A DNA stretch of 64,000 nt. Source: Diphasiastrum complanatum (lineage: Eukaryota > Streptophyta > Lycopodiopsida > Lycopodiales > Lycopodiaceae). Where the stretch lies: positions 3,285,352 to 3,349,351 of the forward strand of contig CM055096.1 in assembly GCA_029204225.1 (NCBI GenBank). The letters are read 5' to 3'. A program made the position numbers and the translations under genes. Position 1 is the first letter of the stretch. Each line of letters opens with the position of its first letter. The notes under the pieces are model-generated. The model worked only from the letters and a program-made list of their open reading frames with translations, was not told the DNA's origin and did not search any database. This document shows positions 1 through 13,068 of the stretch, piece by piece.

Positions 1-2
1 TC

Positions 3-131
3 AAATACAAGCTATTTGAATTTCCTAAAATTCACCATCGTGAAATTTGGTTAGCCAATGTGCAAGCTCGAAAGGTTAATAGAGCCAATATTGGTCTATC
101 TCGAAATAGAGACTTCAGATTCGATCAGTAA
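3..131 (+). CDS. Partial reading frame entering from the left edge, unknown
   Basis: Frame 3 is open from the window edge for 42 codons and stops at TAA 129-131. It is rich in charged residues, with stretches such as NVQARKVNRANIGLSRNR. No family is recognised. It could be the C-terminal end of a gene or of a transposon protein lying mostly outside the window, or a chance open frame, since 42 codons is short. Confidence 0.2.
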   Translation, partial: KYKLFEFPKIHHREIWLANVQARKVNRANIGLSRNRDFRFDQ

Positions 132-1116
132 TCAAGGTCAATCCCATCAACAAGGGGCCAACCTCAAGTAATCCCAAGATACTAAATGCAATATTGGTCA
201 TTCCAAAGCATAAAAGGGAGAAGTGCATCCTCCCTCACACTTTTGGAATGTATCCAAGATAGGAGGAGAAGCTTGGACTTTGGAGAATAAAATTGAGCCA
301 TCTTTTGTGATATGAATTAAACTCATTTATACAAAAAGAAAAGTAGCCATTCTGATTATATCATTCTGTAGTAGTCAATTCTAATCACTCAATGAGTTAT
401 GCTGAGTGACAAGGGTCAAAATCAAGATATTTTTCAACATTGGCATCTATTTATTAATAAGGGATCTTTGTAGGTAGAAAACTAATGTAGTCGAAGTTCT
501 ACTAAAATGCCTTCACGTCTAAACTTCTTAAAGATTCCTTCTACATTAAAATCACTCACTATAGCCTCACATTATGCCTAGAGACTGATGCTTTCCATTT
601 GCTTAGGGACCTCCACCAAATCCTCGTGTGTCTGCTTAACCGATGTCCCATAGATTCTCCCTACGATATCATTAATTCCTATGGATTTTTCCCCTTAAAA
701 ATGGCTATGGTCTATCGAAGGACACAAAAATACGTTCATGATCAAGTCTTATGATCACTCATGATACTGAGAATCAAGTTTATCATCTTAAGGTCATATG
801 ACTAGTGATCAATGACGATTAGAGGTATTGCTCTAGTTCTATATTTATAGCTGTGTCACAATCACTCAATGAGATATGTCAACTGATAAAGATCACTTAT
901 ACAAGTTTGACATTGAACTCACGCTATCCCAGGTGATATACATTGAATTTGGGCTTCTACATTTTTCAAAACTCAAAGTTTCTCAAGCTCAATCAATTAG
1001 CAATCTAGAGTGAAATGAGCCAAAAACAAGTTGTCTTTAGTGATAGAAATCAAATTTATGTTGTCTCAAGTGATAAGAATCAAATCCATTCAGGTGCAAT
1101 AATATGCCAATTAAGG

Positions 1117-1153
1117 CAACCTCCAAATACACTCTAAAAAAATTTGGAGGTTG
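1117..1153. repeat. Perfect 12-bp inverted repeat (hairpin)
   Basis: CAACCTCCAAAT (1117-1128) is repeated in reverse complement as ATTTGGAGGTTG (1142-1153) around a 13-base A-rich loop. No terminator role is implied; this is a plant genome and no gene ends here. Confidence 0.6.
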
Positions 1154-1290
1154 TTACATTAATGAAGGATTTACTTAGACATCATATTTATGGGACTTCG
1201 GGACATTATGGGATTAGCTGAAATTCAATGTAGTGAGAAGTTGTTAGGCAGTTTACAATTCAGCTAAAATGTATGACACTTGGCACCAGC

Positions 1291-1330
1291 ATGTCATGGA
1301 AGGCCGAGGTCTTGGGGCCTTCCACGACGT
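1291..1330. repeat. GC-rich 15-bp imperfect hairpin
   Basis: The arms 1291-1305 and 1316-1330 pair at 13 of 15 positions, including a perfect TGGAAGGCC/GGCCTTCCA core, around a 10-base loop. It stands out from the AT-rich surroundings. It could be a transposon terminus or a small folded transcript; nothing shows which. Confidence 0.55.
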
Positions 1331-1863
1331 AATGCAAGGTGATAAGGCACAGATAGAATGCACATTATGTAGATAGATAACGTATATTCAGAAGCACATT
1401 CCTTAAAGATAAAGATAGGAGAGAGAACACACATTCCCTAGAGAGAGAATGACAGATTTTTGAGGTGAAAGAAAGGATGATGGAGGTGCTTTCAAAAAAC
1501 AAAGCAAACCTAAGCAGGGCCTGGGGCTGCACATTTGAGTAGCTTATTGATGCTCTTGGTGGGGAATCTATCGGAATAGTGGGGAATTACACACTAGCTT
1601 TCTGTTTGAGCTTTTTATTCTCTAGCAATTGTGAATTCATGTCTAGTTTTCAATACTCCGTTAATCTCGTTTATTACCCACTGCAAGTATGTCATAGAAA
1701 AAGTATGCTATCAGTTTTGAATGATCTTGACGGGTTTTATGTTTTGGTGATATGTTGGTTAAAACGGTCACAAACCATCTTTAACTGACGAGGTCTAAAC
1801 AAGCCGTGTCTCGTCGACACAAATTATTTACTGTTATTTGAGGAATTCAAAATATACTATTAA

Positions 1864-2147
1864 GCAAAAGATCGGATCATTTGAACACATTGATGGCGTA
1901 CTTACATTACTTACACCCTGTTTAGCACTGGGCGCTTGGGATGTGTCATTCAAAACATACTTGAAGATTGACAACTGTTATTGGCGTAATTCAGAGAAGT
2001 AAACTAATATTCCGCAAAAGATCGGTTCACGTGGACCAATATGAAGTGCTCACACCTGATCTGCAGCCAACGCATAGTAGAAAAATTTAGAGCTGTTATT
2101 GAGGAGATTCAAAGTATAACATTACGCAAAAGATCAGCTCATGTGGA
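1864..2147 (+). promoter_or_regulatory. Three copies of a 22-bp motif upstream of the lipase gene
   Basis: A motif of the form GCAAAAGATCrGnTCAynTG occurs at 1864-1885, 2014-2035 and 2126-2147, all on the + strand, spaced 150 and 112 bases apart. The words just before each copy are also related (for example TTCAAA.TATA.. before copies 1 and 3), so these are diverged tandem units of roughly 110-150 bp. They lie 0.66-0.95 kb upstream of the lipase start codon. They may be promoter elements or simply a decayed tandem repeat; the sequence alone does not decide. Confidence 0.5.
2028..2034 (+). promoter_or_regulatory. G-box / ABRE-like CACGTGG
   Basis: CACGTGG sits inside the second copy of the 22-bp motif, within an imperfect palindrome GGTTCACGTGGACC. 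CACGTG is the core bound by plant bZIP and bHLH factors. The other two copies have CATTTG and CATGTG at the same place, so only one copy carries the full core. Regulation of the lipase gene is inferred. Confidence 0.35.
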
Positions 2148-2808
2148 TACACTCTCACGAATTACTTGTACAAACGCAGTTTTGAGCTTAATTGGGAGTT
2201 TAAGGGCTCTCATCAAATAATTACATCAGAGCGCCAACCACCTCTTAAGTGGTCACCATCCTTAGTTATTGCACAGGGTTTTGTAGTGGACCATCTTATG
2301 TTGAATTTAGACGATGGGGTGTAGACGCGGTTTGACCTGAATAGATCACGGCCCATTCCAATGTCGTAATATTGATACCCCTCCTAATCCTTACATATAG
2401 GAGTGGAGTTCTGTCCCCGGCCCTTACATAACTCTCTCCGTCTCTCTCTTTTTGATTCCTCCACAGATGTGATCCCGTTTGGCATTATTATTCACACTCA
2501 GGTTCTTCTTTGATCTTTCGACTGGGATCACGTGTATGATCTGGGGAACACTGTAAAACGTGAAATCGAACTCTCTGAATCTTGGAGGTGGATCTCCCAA
2601 GTACACGGCTCTCGTAAGTACACAGCTCTCCCACAGAATTATAACAAGTGAAGACGTGATTGTTTGCAGTAGATCTCCTAAGGAAAATTGAAGCTAAACG
2701 AGAGATATTTGCGGCTTGAAGAAATCATCAAGATTGTTGCCGGTGTTATAAGACATACATAAACTCTAATTTTCACCAGATTAGCCATTTCTGAACCAAC
2801 CCTTAAGG
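2148..2808 (+). promoter_or_regulatory. Probable promoter and 5' leader of the lipase gene
   Basis: No coding frame is convincing here. A weak TATA-like ACATATAG lies at 2393-2400, followed by pyrimidine-rich sequence (CTCTCTCCGTCTCTCTCTTTTTG near 2430) of the sort common in plant core promoters and leaders. A leader of about 0.4 kb would result. No clear leader intron was found. Confidence 0.3.
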
Positions 2809-4125
2809 ATGACTAGTTCACAGACAGAGCATTTGCTCAAAAGCGAAACCCAAGTGGTAAACGACTGCTCAAATACAGAAGAAATTGAGTACATAAAACA
2901 AGAAATTATTGATTCTCTAATAGCAACAAGAGCATCTTACGAGTCCACAAGTGAAGGTGCAGTCCAAGTCTTGAATCGAAGCTATGACTTGAATACCAGT
3001 AAGTATGAGCTTATCTACCACCGAGATCACGCCTGCTCCATGGCATCAGCGACCAGTACACGATCAGATCGGAAACAGAATTTTGTGATGGTTCGTAGCA
3101 GCAATGGGTACATCGTCGTGGCATGCCGTGGAACCTTCTCTCTCTCTGACATTGTCCAAGATGCCAAGGTTGCCAAGGTTCCTGTTCCTTTCACCAGAAA
3201 AGGACGTGCACACATTGGGTTCTTGGAGCGGGCCCTGAGCTTGCCTGTCGACATATTTCTGAATTTGCTAAGAGCAGGAGAGAAACTAGTTTTCACTGGG
3301 CATTCCCTTGGGGGTGCAGTAACCTCTCTCGTAACAATAAGGATTCTGGAGGCTTTGGCGGCTGTTCCTGGGCACCAGAAGCTTGTCTCGGACAGGGTGA
3401 GCTGCATCACATTTGGGACGGCGCCATTCGCCAACCTTGAGCTTGCAGACTATGTCAATTCTCGTTATCGCCAGTATTTCCATAATTTGGTGTCCAAGCA
3501 TGATGCCGTTCCTCGAGCCCACAATTTGCTTCCCCAGGTTTTCTTCCCAATAGCAAAGTGGTTTGTGGACATGATGAGCGAAACATGCGAGGTCCAGACA
3601 ACGAAGGCTATCTTAGAGACTGTAACGGGGATTCCGGTGGTGACAATGGCACATAAGCTGGAGCAGAATATGCAGTGTTTGTGGCCACTCACCCAACTGT
3701 TTAAGTTCATTATTGAATGTGCAGCTGGTGATGAGGAGGCTCTGTTATTTGGACATTGTGGGTACTTGGTGCTCCTAGATCCTGAGGCTCAAGACTCAAA
3801 ATCAGCCATTTACATTGATAAAATGGAGAGTTTGGGCCAGGAATTTTGGATAGAACACAAATCGGTTGTTGACGTCCTTCGGGAGCATGGGTTAGCAAAC
3901 CATTACGCCTGTCTGGTGAACAACCTGTCGGCCATAAAGGGACCCGCTTGTGAGTTAAAAACTGGGGCTCTCAGTCAGCCATTCACAGGGATTCTCAGTC
4001 TCCTCTCCGATCTCTCTTCACGGTCTGTACTAAGGATTCCCAGTGTCCTCTGTTATCTCTGTTCACAATCTGTCTTGGTGCGAAGCGACAGAGCCATGTT
4101 AAGAGTGGTAGGCAATGAATTTTAA
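2809..4125 (+). CDS. Class 3 (fungal lipase-like) lipase, alpha/beta hydrolase
   Basis: A single uninterrupted 438-residue frame encodes a class 3 lipase, expected to hydrolyse ester bonds of acyl lipids. The nucleophile elbow is GHSLGG with Ser166. The likely acid is Asp232 in SKHDAVPR and the likely base His316 in FGHCGY, so the full Ser-Asp-His triad is visible in family order. The motif CRGTFS at 106-111, followed by GRAHIGFLE at 132-140, matches the strand and oxyanion region upstream of the elbow. No signal peptide or membrane segment is evident, so a cytosolic location is inferred. The layout recalls the N-terminal lipase domain of EDS1/PAD4-type proteins, but no EP domain follows; residues after about 340 are not recognised. 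The start was chosen as the first ATG of the frame. The gene lacks introns, so a retrocopy is possible. Confidence 0.85.
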   Translation: MTSSQTEHLLKSETQVVNDCSNTEEIEYIKQEIIDSLIATRASYESTSEGAVQVLNRSYDLNTSKYELIYHRDHACSMASATSTRSDRKQNFVMVRSSNGYIVVACRGTFSLSDIVQDAKVAKVPVPFTRKGRAHIGFLERALSLPVDIFLNLLRAGEKLVFTGHSLGGAVTSLVTIRILEALAAVPGHQKLVSDRVSCITFGTAPFANLELADYVNSRYRQYFHNLVSKHDAVPRAHNLLPQVFFPIAKWFVDMMSETCEVQTTKAILETVTGIPVVTMAHKLEQNMQCLWPLTQLFKFIIECAAGDEEALLFGHCGYLVLLDPEAQDSKSAIYIDKMESLGQEFWIEHKSVVDVLREHGLANHYACLVNNLSAIKGPACELKTGALSQPFTGILSLLSDLSSRSVLRIPSVLCYLCSQSVLVRSDRAMLRVVGNEF

Positions 4126-6249
4126 AATCCTCTCAAACATTTGTACCATGAACGGAGAAATGATTTTGATTTTTTAAACCCTCATGAATAGAGTGACAAA
4201 CAACACAGGTACTGCCCATAAAATTAATGCTTGATTGACAAATACTTAACTAACCAAACCCATTTTACACACACACACACACACATGTGATGATCCTCTC
4301 CCGAGTCAAGAGGTGATATGCTCTTGGGATCATCTAGTACTTTATCATCTCATGCATATCCTGATTCCTATCCCACACAATGACATTCGATGAAAGCACA
4401 ACTATCATCTTTTCATTCATAGTAACTACTAACTATTTACACAACCACTCATATATTCCTCTCATTTTTCATTGGAATGACAACAAGCAATGTCTCCAAA
4501 ATAAAATATGAAAGGTGCATTCACACATCAAACGCTTCACAACATCGAAGGCATTTCAAAAGAGCTAAAAACCGAAGGCATAGCACTCAACATTTTCGAA
4601 AGGCATGTCACAATGGACGAAAGATACGTGCATAAAAATTTCAAATTATCAATCCACATATCTACAGGTTCCGTTTGACACCTCCTTGCCTATTTCATTC
4701 GAAAATCAAGGGTTGTGGTGCATTGGATTCTCTTCTTCAACACTCTAGTGGGACATCTTAACCATTGAAGTGAGACATTTCTCTTGACAAAAACAACATT
4801 CAAGTAGTTACAATGATTATGCCGATAGCTATAAGTTAGCTTCCCCAAGACCAATGTGAAGGAAACTATAATGACAAGAGTCAAGACAATGTTCGCTCAA
4901 AGATAGGAGCCACAACAACATTTTTTAAGACTTTGACCCTATTATCGAGGAAACTTTGAAGAAATTTTAGAAAAAAAGGTCCATATGCGTACGTTTGTCC
5001 AACGATGTATGCCTTGAAAACAGAACCTCACTTATTGCATTGGTTCCCGAGGCATCCCTAGAATATTTTTCTGTTGGTTAAAGAGAGTGTTTTTTGAGAA
5101 ATATATTGAGGGCCCTCATAATATCCCTCAGGGTGTAGATTGATTAGGAAAGAGAGATCTTTGAGGGATATATCGAGGGCCTTTGAAATATACCTCAAGA
5201 TTCATACAAAGAATTTCACTGAGGATAATTTCTAGGGAACAAAAAATAATAATAATTTAGGACAGAATGGAAGCACTATCCGAACTCCATTCTCCCCTAA
5301 AATAGACTCCATCCAATCCCATGAGTTTTTTGCATCACTTTTATAGAGTTGGTGAGCTGAATCATTTGTTTATAATTGTTAATAAATCTTTTTACAAATA
5401 TTTAAGTTACATTTCATACACATAAAGACGAACGAAAGACACTTACGATTAACAAAATATATATTCATATATAAATGCTCCAAGTATAGAAATATATTAC
5501 AAACTAAATCAGGACTCTCACATATATGTGTGCTAGAATGAAACACCTAATTAGAATGTGTCCAAATCCGACCTCATCCACTTATCTACTTGCCAAAAAT
5601 AGTACAAACACTATTTAGGCCAAGATCATGGTATGCTAGACTCGACTCTTTTCTTATCTCACTAGGATTTATCCTAAGTGACTATGATGGTGGGAGTGAG
5701 AGTCAGACCATATGTTTTGCTTCTGTTGTATAGCTGGTTTGAAGACAATACTTCATGAAGAACATATGCCATCAATTAACGAGAGTGTGCATCTTAATAG
5801 TATGAACAGAATATAATATATCATCGTTTCTAGCGAGACAAAAGTTAAACAATGTGGTATTTAGTACAAATATTGGTGCTAAATTTGAAAAATAAAATAA
5901 CAATGATGCATTCCACAAGAAGCAACTTTGACAAGCATGGTATGAAATGTTTTTTCTAATAATTTTGTCATAAATGTTTTTCTGATTAAAAACAATATTA
6001 TTATTTCATTACTTTTAATGTACAGTTGGTTTGATGACAATGAATTTTGCAGACGAGTTTCAATCTCCATAAAAACAAGAGAAAAGTTTCTATAAACAAA
6101 TGCATTAAAGGTTTGTATATATGGCTTTTGCTTTTTGTAAATAATATTTTCACTTCATGTTAATAATTTCATTGGATATTTATGTGGTGACTAATAAGAA
6201 TGTACTTTGTGTTTTTTGATTAGTTTGCAAATTTTTATTTCTCTTTCAG
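4126..6249. other. Non-coding AT-rich stretch with small repeats
   Basis: No gene is seen. It holds an (AC)n run near 4266-4285 and a 12-bp palindrome TGAGGGCCCTCA at 5107-5118. A loose duplication follows: ATATATTGAGGGCC near 5101 and ATATATCGAGGGCC near 5168. Short open frames here (for example 4690-4884 and 5879-6070 on the minus strand) have no recognisable motif. Confidence 0.4.
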
Positions 6250-6629
6250 GTGGTAAAGCCATCTAGACCTATTGAAGATGGCATTTTCATAATGTTAGAC
6301 CTAAATGGCATTCTCATAAAACAATGTGATATTGGTCGACAATTCTCAAGCGATAAGAAATGGCAATCAAAACAGATCAAATTGTGACATGGGTGGTTGG
6401 AATTCTAAAGAATGTTTTGTCAAAATTCAAGATTGGCATTTGGTCCATTATGGACTATGAAACCATGCTTAATACCTACTATTTTATGGAAAGCGAGGCA
6501 TGTCAAAAGCTTCCATTTTTCATGTTGTGGAGCCAAGAAAATTGCTACCAACATTCAGGTATAATGTGTCCTGAGAAGCCTTGTGTAGTTGCTAATTTCA
6601 AGCCCTTATGGTATGTATGGCATCATTAA
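6250..6629 (+). pseudogene. FCP1/NIF-type HAD phosphatase fragment, N-terminal half, frameshifted
   Basis: After a good splice acceptor (TTTCTCTTTCAG ending at 6249), the frame reads IFIMLDLNGILIK with the acid-loop motif DLNG. Plant FCP1-like proteins use D-L-N-G where FCP/SCP phosphatases have D-x-D. That frame stops at a TGA near 6386. The +1 shifted frame continues the family pattern: FKIGIWS (hydrophobic strand ending in W-S) and LWSQENCY (the family's WGQE.C element), then ANFKPLWYVWHH, before a stop at 6627-6629. FCP1-like domains dephosphorylate phosphoserine in proteins such as the RNA polymerase II tail. This copy is broken by a frameshift and lacks the downstream DD motif. It looks like one exon of a decayed gene or a captured fragment. 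The related 57.4 kb fragment shares ENCYQ and the FKPL..VW.H segment. Confidence 0.6.
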
Positions 6630-6904
6630 GGTCAACAAACACAACACAATGGGTTTTATGTTTGTATATATTTTCTTATGTAAATTGTACAATGTTTGGA
6701 TGAATCTATGTTCACATCCTACAATTTTTAGAAATAAGTCATGTTTGTGTTTACGTGAATGCTATCACTTGAAATTGATAAGTCTAGTATGCTTACACAA
6801 TATACAAGATTCAACATTAAAAAAAATTGCTCATTAAAATTACATGATAAGATATTTAGGCAATCGAAAGTATATGATTCAAGGAAAAGGTATTTCTAAA
6901 TAGA

Positions 6905-7095
6905 ATATATAGTTCATCGAGAGAAGATAATAATGCATCAAGTTCTATTTGTCGAGCTCGTTTAAGTTCTTGAGCTTCTGGATACCGCCCGATCACGCGA
7001 TTACCATAAGGCTCTAGTTGAACCTGTAGATAGGTACCATCGTAGACTGACTACACTGTTGCATCCATAAATTCGTCTTTGATTTTCTGGGCAAC
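6905..7095 (-). pseudogene. Unrecognised protein-like remnant, minus strand
   Basis: The minus strand reads about 62 codons with one internal TAG, including GNRVIGRYPEAQELKRARQ and a hydrophobic/acidic tail LDALLSSLDELY. Composition looks like real protein rather than a chance AT-rich frame, but I do not recognise the family. It may be a transposon gag or host-gene remnant. It has no clear link to the phosphatase fragment upstream on the other strand. Confidence 0.25.
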
Positions 7096-9638
<2,543 letters not shown>

Positions 9639-9865
9639 ATGTTAGATTTTAGTTTTCACAAGTCAATAAGTGCAAATAATGAATGAAGCAACATGCACTA
9701 TATCCGTTTTGACTCTAAACTACAATTTTCTTTTAATTTTGTAGTTGCTCAAGAGACCTTGGCCTAAAAAGAAGAAAATTATTTTCATATTTCATTTCGT
9801 GTGCAGAATTTATGATATTATAATGATCTACATATGAAAATCTTGAGCACTGTCTGTTTCCTAGA

Positions 9866-11223
9866 TCAGCGTGTCAGTGTGGGAGAGGTGTTGATGTCTT
9901 TGACAAGACATTTGTCACTGTCAAACTCAACCTTGAGTTGTTGATCAGGCATCATCCCAACATATAGTAGATTGTTAGCTAAGCCAGGTACATATTGCAC
10001 ATTGCTTATCCGCTTTATCACCTCACTGGCTAACTTCACTGGTACCAATCCAAATCCTTTAATAGATAGCAATCGGCCATCAGCTTGCCCAACTTCATCA
10101 CCATTGTGAGTTTCCTTGAGTTCTGAAAACCACTCTTTCCTTGAAGTCATGTGCTTGGATGCACCACTATCAATGTACCAGGTATCCTTGGATTCATCAC
10201 TTGTCATTAATGCTATAATGAACAAGTTTGAACTTTCACCTGTATCATCTTCATATTGATCATCATTGTATTGATGTTTATTAACATAGTTGTCTTCATA
10301 ATAATCATCATCAAATTGATGTTGATCAACATAATTGTCTGCTTGCCATTTGCATTTTCTTTGTTCTATCTCCTTTTGTTTCTTGAAGCATTCACGCTCC
10401 CAATGGCCAGGTTTGTTGCAGTATCTACAATTTCCAGGTTTATTTTGCCTAGAATAGTCGCATCCTTGACCTCGACCATGATTCCAATTGCCTCGATTCG
10501 AGCCATCATTGATTGTTCTTGAAATTGTTGGAACGATCCAAGATTTGAGTTTCCACCTCTTGATTGGTGTCTTCCATGGGAAAATCCTCCACCACGTCCT
10601 CTGACTGCAAGAGCTTGATCAAATCCCATGTTGCAATGACTCAAGTTCTCTTGACGTTGTTCTTTCTGCAAAAGCAATCCACCTAACTCTTCATAAGTTG
10701 GAAGATTCTCCCGTGTGGCTATACTTGTTTCAAACATCTGATGTGACTCACTCAAACTATTCAATGTCAATTGCATGATCTCACGATCCTGAACTTGCTC
10801 TCCAACGACAACTAATTGATCACAGATCTCCTTTACCTTCAATAGGTGATCGGCAATGGTTGCACCATCATCCATTTGTAATGTGTGCAGCTTCGTCTTC
10901 AGGAATAGCACTCGAGATGTGTTTGTGGTCTCAAACAATGCCTTCAACGTATCCCATGCTTCTTTTGGTCCTTCTGAATCTGAAATGTAGGAAATCATTG
11001 CATCTCTAATTGATAAGTTGATGGCATTTTGTGCTTGTCATTTTTTCTTGTCAAATGTCCGTTGATCTTCTTCAATCATTGGCCTTGTCTCTTCACCTGT
11101 CACAATCTCCCATAGCTCCTTTTCCATCAAAATGTTCTTTAGTTTGAATTTTCAAATTGCATAGTTACTAGCTCCTTCCAATTTGCTTGGCTCATTAAGG
11201 ACACTCTCACTTAGAGTTGCCAT
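9866..11223 (-). pseudogene. Ty1/copia gag and protease remnant
   Basis: Read on the minus strand from ATG 11223, the gag begins MATLSESVLNEPSKLEG and soon meets a stop where copia gags have Trp (YAIW.FK). A long gag stretch at 10998-10366 contains the UBN2-type domain (EAWDTLKALFETTNTSR). After a frame change comes a zinc knuckle CRYCNKPGHWEREC (10388-10429, CX2CX4HX4C). The next frame holds the aspartic protease motif WYIDSGASKHMT. It ends at 9866 before any integrase. Gag packages element RNA and the protease cleaves the polyprotein. This copy is dead: at least two breaks, and integrase, RT and both LTRs are missing. The family resembles the 17.3 kb copy (SKL[ED]G.SNY start). Confidence 0.8.
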
Positions 11224-11294
11224 TACTGAATAGATGAGTCTGGATCACAAAATTTATCACACCACAGAACTGTATATTTTTTGTGGTACACATG

Positions 11295-11510
11295 ATATCG
11301 GTATGACGCGCGAGTGTACGATTGCTCAGGATTCTCTTTAGCTCGCGCACGTGGATCCGATATTGGTACGGATATGTGATATTGATGTGACACGCAGATG
11401 TACAATTGCTCTAGATTTTCTTTACCTCTGGCGCATCGATCCAATATTGGTATTGATATGCGATATCAGTATGACGTGCGGATGTACGACTGCTCTTGGA
11501 TCCTGAACCC
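11295..11510. repeat. 84-bp tandem repeat, about 2.6 copies
   Basis: Units start at 11295, 11379 and 11463, each beginning ATAT(C/T)(G/A)(G/A)T and sharing blocks such as TGTAC(G/A)A(T/C)TGCTC. Copies are clearly diverged. The array lies just upstream (minus-strand sense) of the copia gag start and just before the plus-strand RT remnant. It may be leader or LTR sequence of the broken copia element. Confidence 0.7.
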
Positions 11511-11520
11511 TAAACCCTAG
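11506..11520 (+). promoter_or_regulatory. Telo-box-like AACCCTAAACCCTAG
   Basis: Two plant telomere-type units (CCCTAAA) follow the 84-bp array directly. Such telo-boxes occur in leaders of plant housekeeping genes and in retroelement LTRs. Two units are too few to call an interstitial telomere. No gene is placed after it except the decayed RT. Confidence 0.35.
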
Positions 11521-11523
11521 CCG

Positions 11524-13068
11524 CAGCAATTAACTCCAAGGAGCTATGGAAAGCGAGTACAATTCACTTTTGATGAAACAGACCTGGACATTGGTCAACT
11601 TCCCCACTCACAAGAGAGTTATCAACAATAAGTGGATCTTCAAGAAGAAGATCAACTCTGATGGTTCCATTGCTAAATGGAAAGCACGGCTGGTGGCTAA
11701 AGGATTCACTCAAGTCCAAGGAGTGGATTATCAAGAAATTTTCAGTCCTAACATGAAGATCAGTCAATCAGGGTTCTAATTGCATTAATAGCCACAGGAG
11801 ACCTCGCAAGGCACCAAATGGATGTCAAGACAACATTTCTCAACGACAATGTCGAAGAGGAGCTGTACACCTTCCAACCAGAAGGATTTGAAGTCAAAGG
11901 CCAAGAGCACAAGGTGTGCAAGCTGCACAAAGCAATCTATGGTCTGAAAAAGGCCGCAAGAGCATGGTTGGATAGAGTCAACTCTTATCTCATTCAATTG
12001 GGATTTGCACACAATTCAGCTGTCTATAATGTTTATTCAAAGCATATAGGCACTAATTCAGTTCACATAGCTCTTTACGTAGATGATGCGTTTATAATGT
12101 CTAACGACACTTCTCTTTTGCACACTACTAAGAGTGATCTGTCAAAGAAATTTGACATGACTAATTTAGGAGTTGTCCATTCTTTGCTAGGAATTCACAT
12201 TACTGGAAATAGGCTTCAGAAGAAGATCTATCTTAGCCAACAGACATATCTAAAAGACATTTTAAAAAATTTTCATATCTCTGATTGCAAACCAATTGAT
12301 AGTCCAATGGATCCAAGTATAGTATTGACTAAACCTACTTGTGCTTATTCTGATAGTGAAGTACTCGACATAGCAAAGTACCCTTATCGTTCACTAATAG
12401 GATCTTTGATGTATGCAATGTTGTGTGCTAGACCAGATTTAGCATACACTGTTAGCACATTAAGTCAATTCATGTTTAATCCTAGGATCTCTAATTGGAA
12501 AGCATTAAAAAGAGTGATGAGATATATTCAGAGAAGTTTAGATCACATTTTATCTTATGATGGAAATACTATCAATCCACTCTTCCTTCAAGGCTACTCC
12601 GACTCATATTGGAGAGGAACAGTCTCTACCATAAAGTCTACCTCTGGGTTCTGTTTCTATCTGGCAGGGGGACCGATTTTTTGGAACTCAAGGAAGCAAA
12701 AATCAGTTGTACTTTCTTCGACCAAGACAGAGTACATCGCAACATGTCAAGCTTCAAAAGAAGTTGTATGGATCAGGGTATTGCTTCACAACCTACATTA
12801 CACTCAGTTCAATGCTACCACCATTCCCTGTGACAACTTGAGTTGTATTTCATTGTCACTGAATCCCAGATTTCATGGAAAATCCAAGCACATAGAAATC
12901 TAGTATCATTTCATCCAGGAGAAAGTTTTCTCAGGGCAATTGATCCTTCAAAACTGCTCCACAACAAAAATGGTCACAGACATCTTCACCAAAGTGCTTC
13001 CCAAGATCAAGCATCAGAAGTTCTTCAACATGCTGAACCTGACGAAGATACAAACGCACCAACTATGA
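11524..13068 (+). pseudogene. Ty1/copia reverse transcriptase and RNase H remnant
   Basis: Starts inside the RT domain ([17 protein letters not shown]) with no gag, protease or integrase before it. RT landmarks are [18 protein letters not shown], then after a frame break MDVKTTFLND, AIYGLKKAARAW and LYVDDAFIM, the catalytic YVDD box. The connection region has LIGSLMYAMLCARPDLAY. RNase H shows STKTEYIA and a CDN motif near 12830. An in-frame TAG follows KHIEI at 12901, after which the C-terminus continues (DIFTKVL) to TGA 13066-13068. At least one frameshift near 11780 and the stop make it non-functional. Confidence 0.85.

Larger units (their letters stand above)
132..1860. other. Non-coding stretch, no gene seen
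   Basis: AT-rich sequence with stops in all frames apart from short open stretches. I see only small inverted repeats: TCACTCA/TGAGTGA at 385-409, plus two better hairpins listed separately. The 69-codon frame at 1579-1788 has no recognisable motif and is treated as chance. Confidence 0.4.

Noticed and set aside
3027-3434. 135-codon minus-strand frame
   Set aside because: Antisense shadow of the lipase gene in GC-richer coding sequence.
11506-11520. Interstitial telomere
   Set aside because: Only two CCCTAAA-type units; better described as a telo-box.
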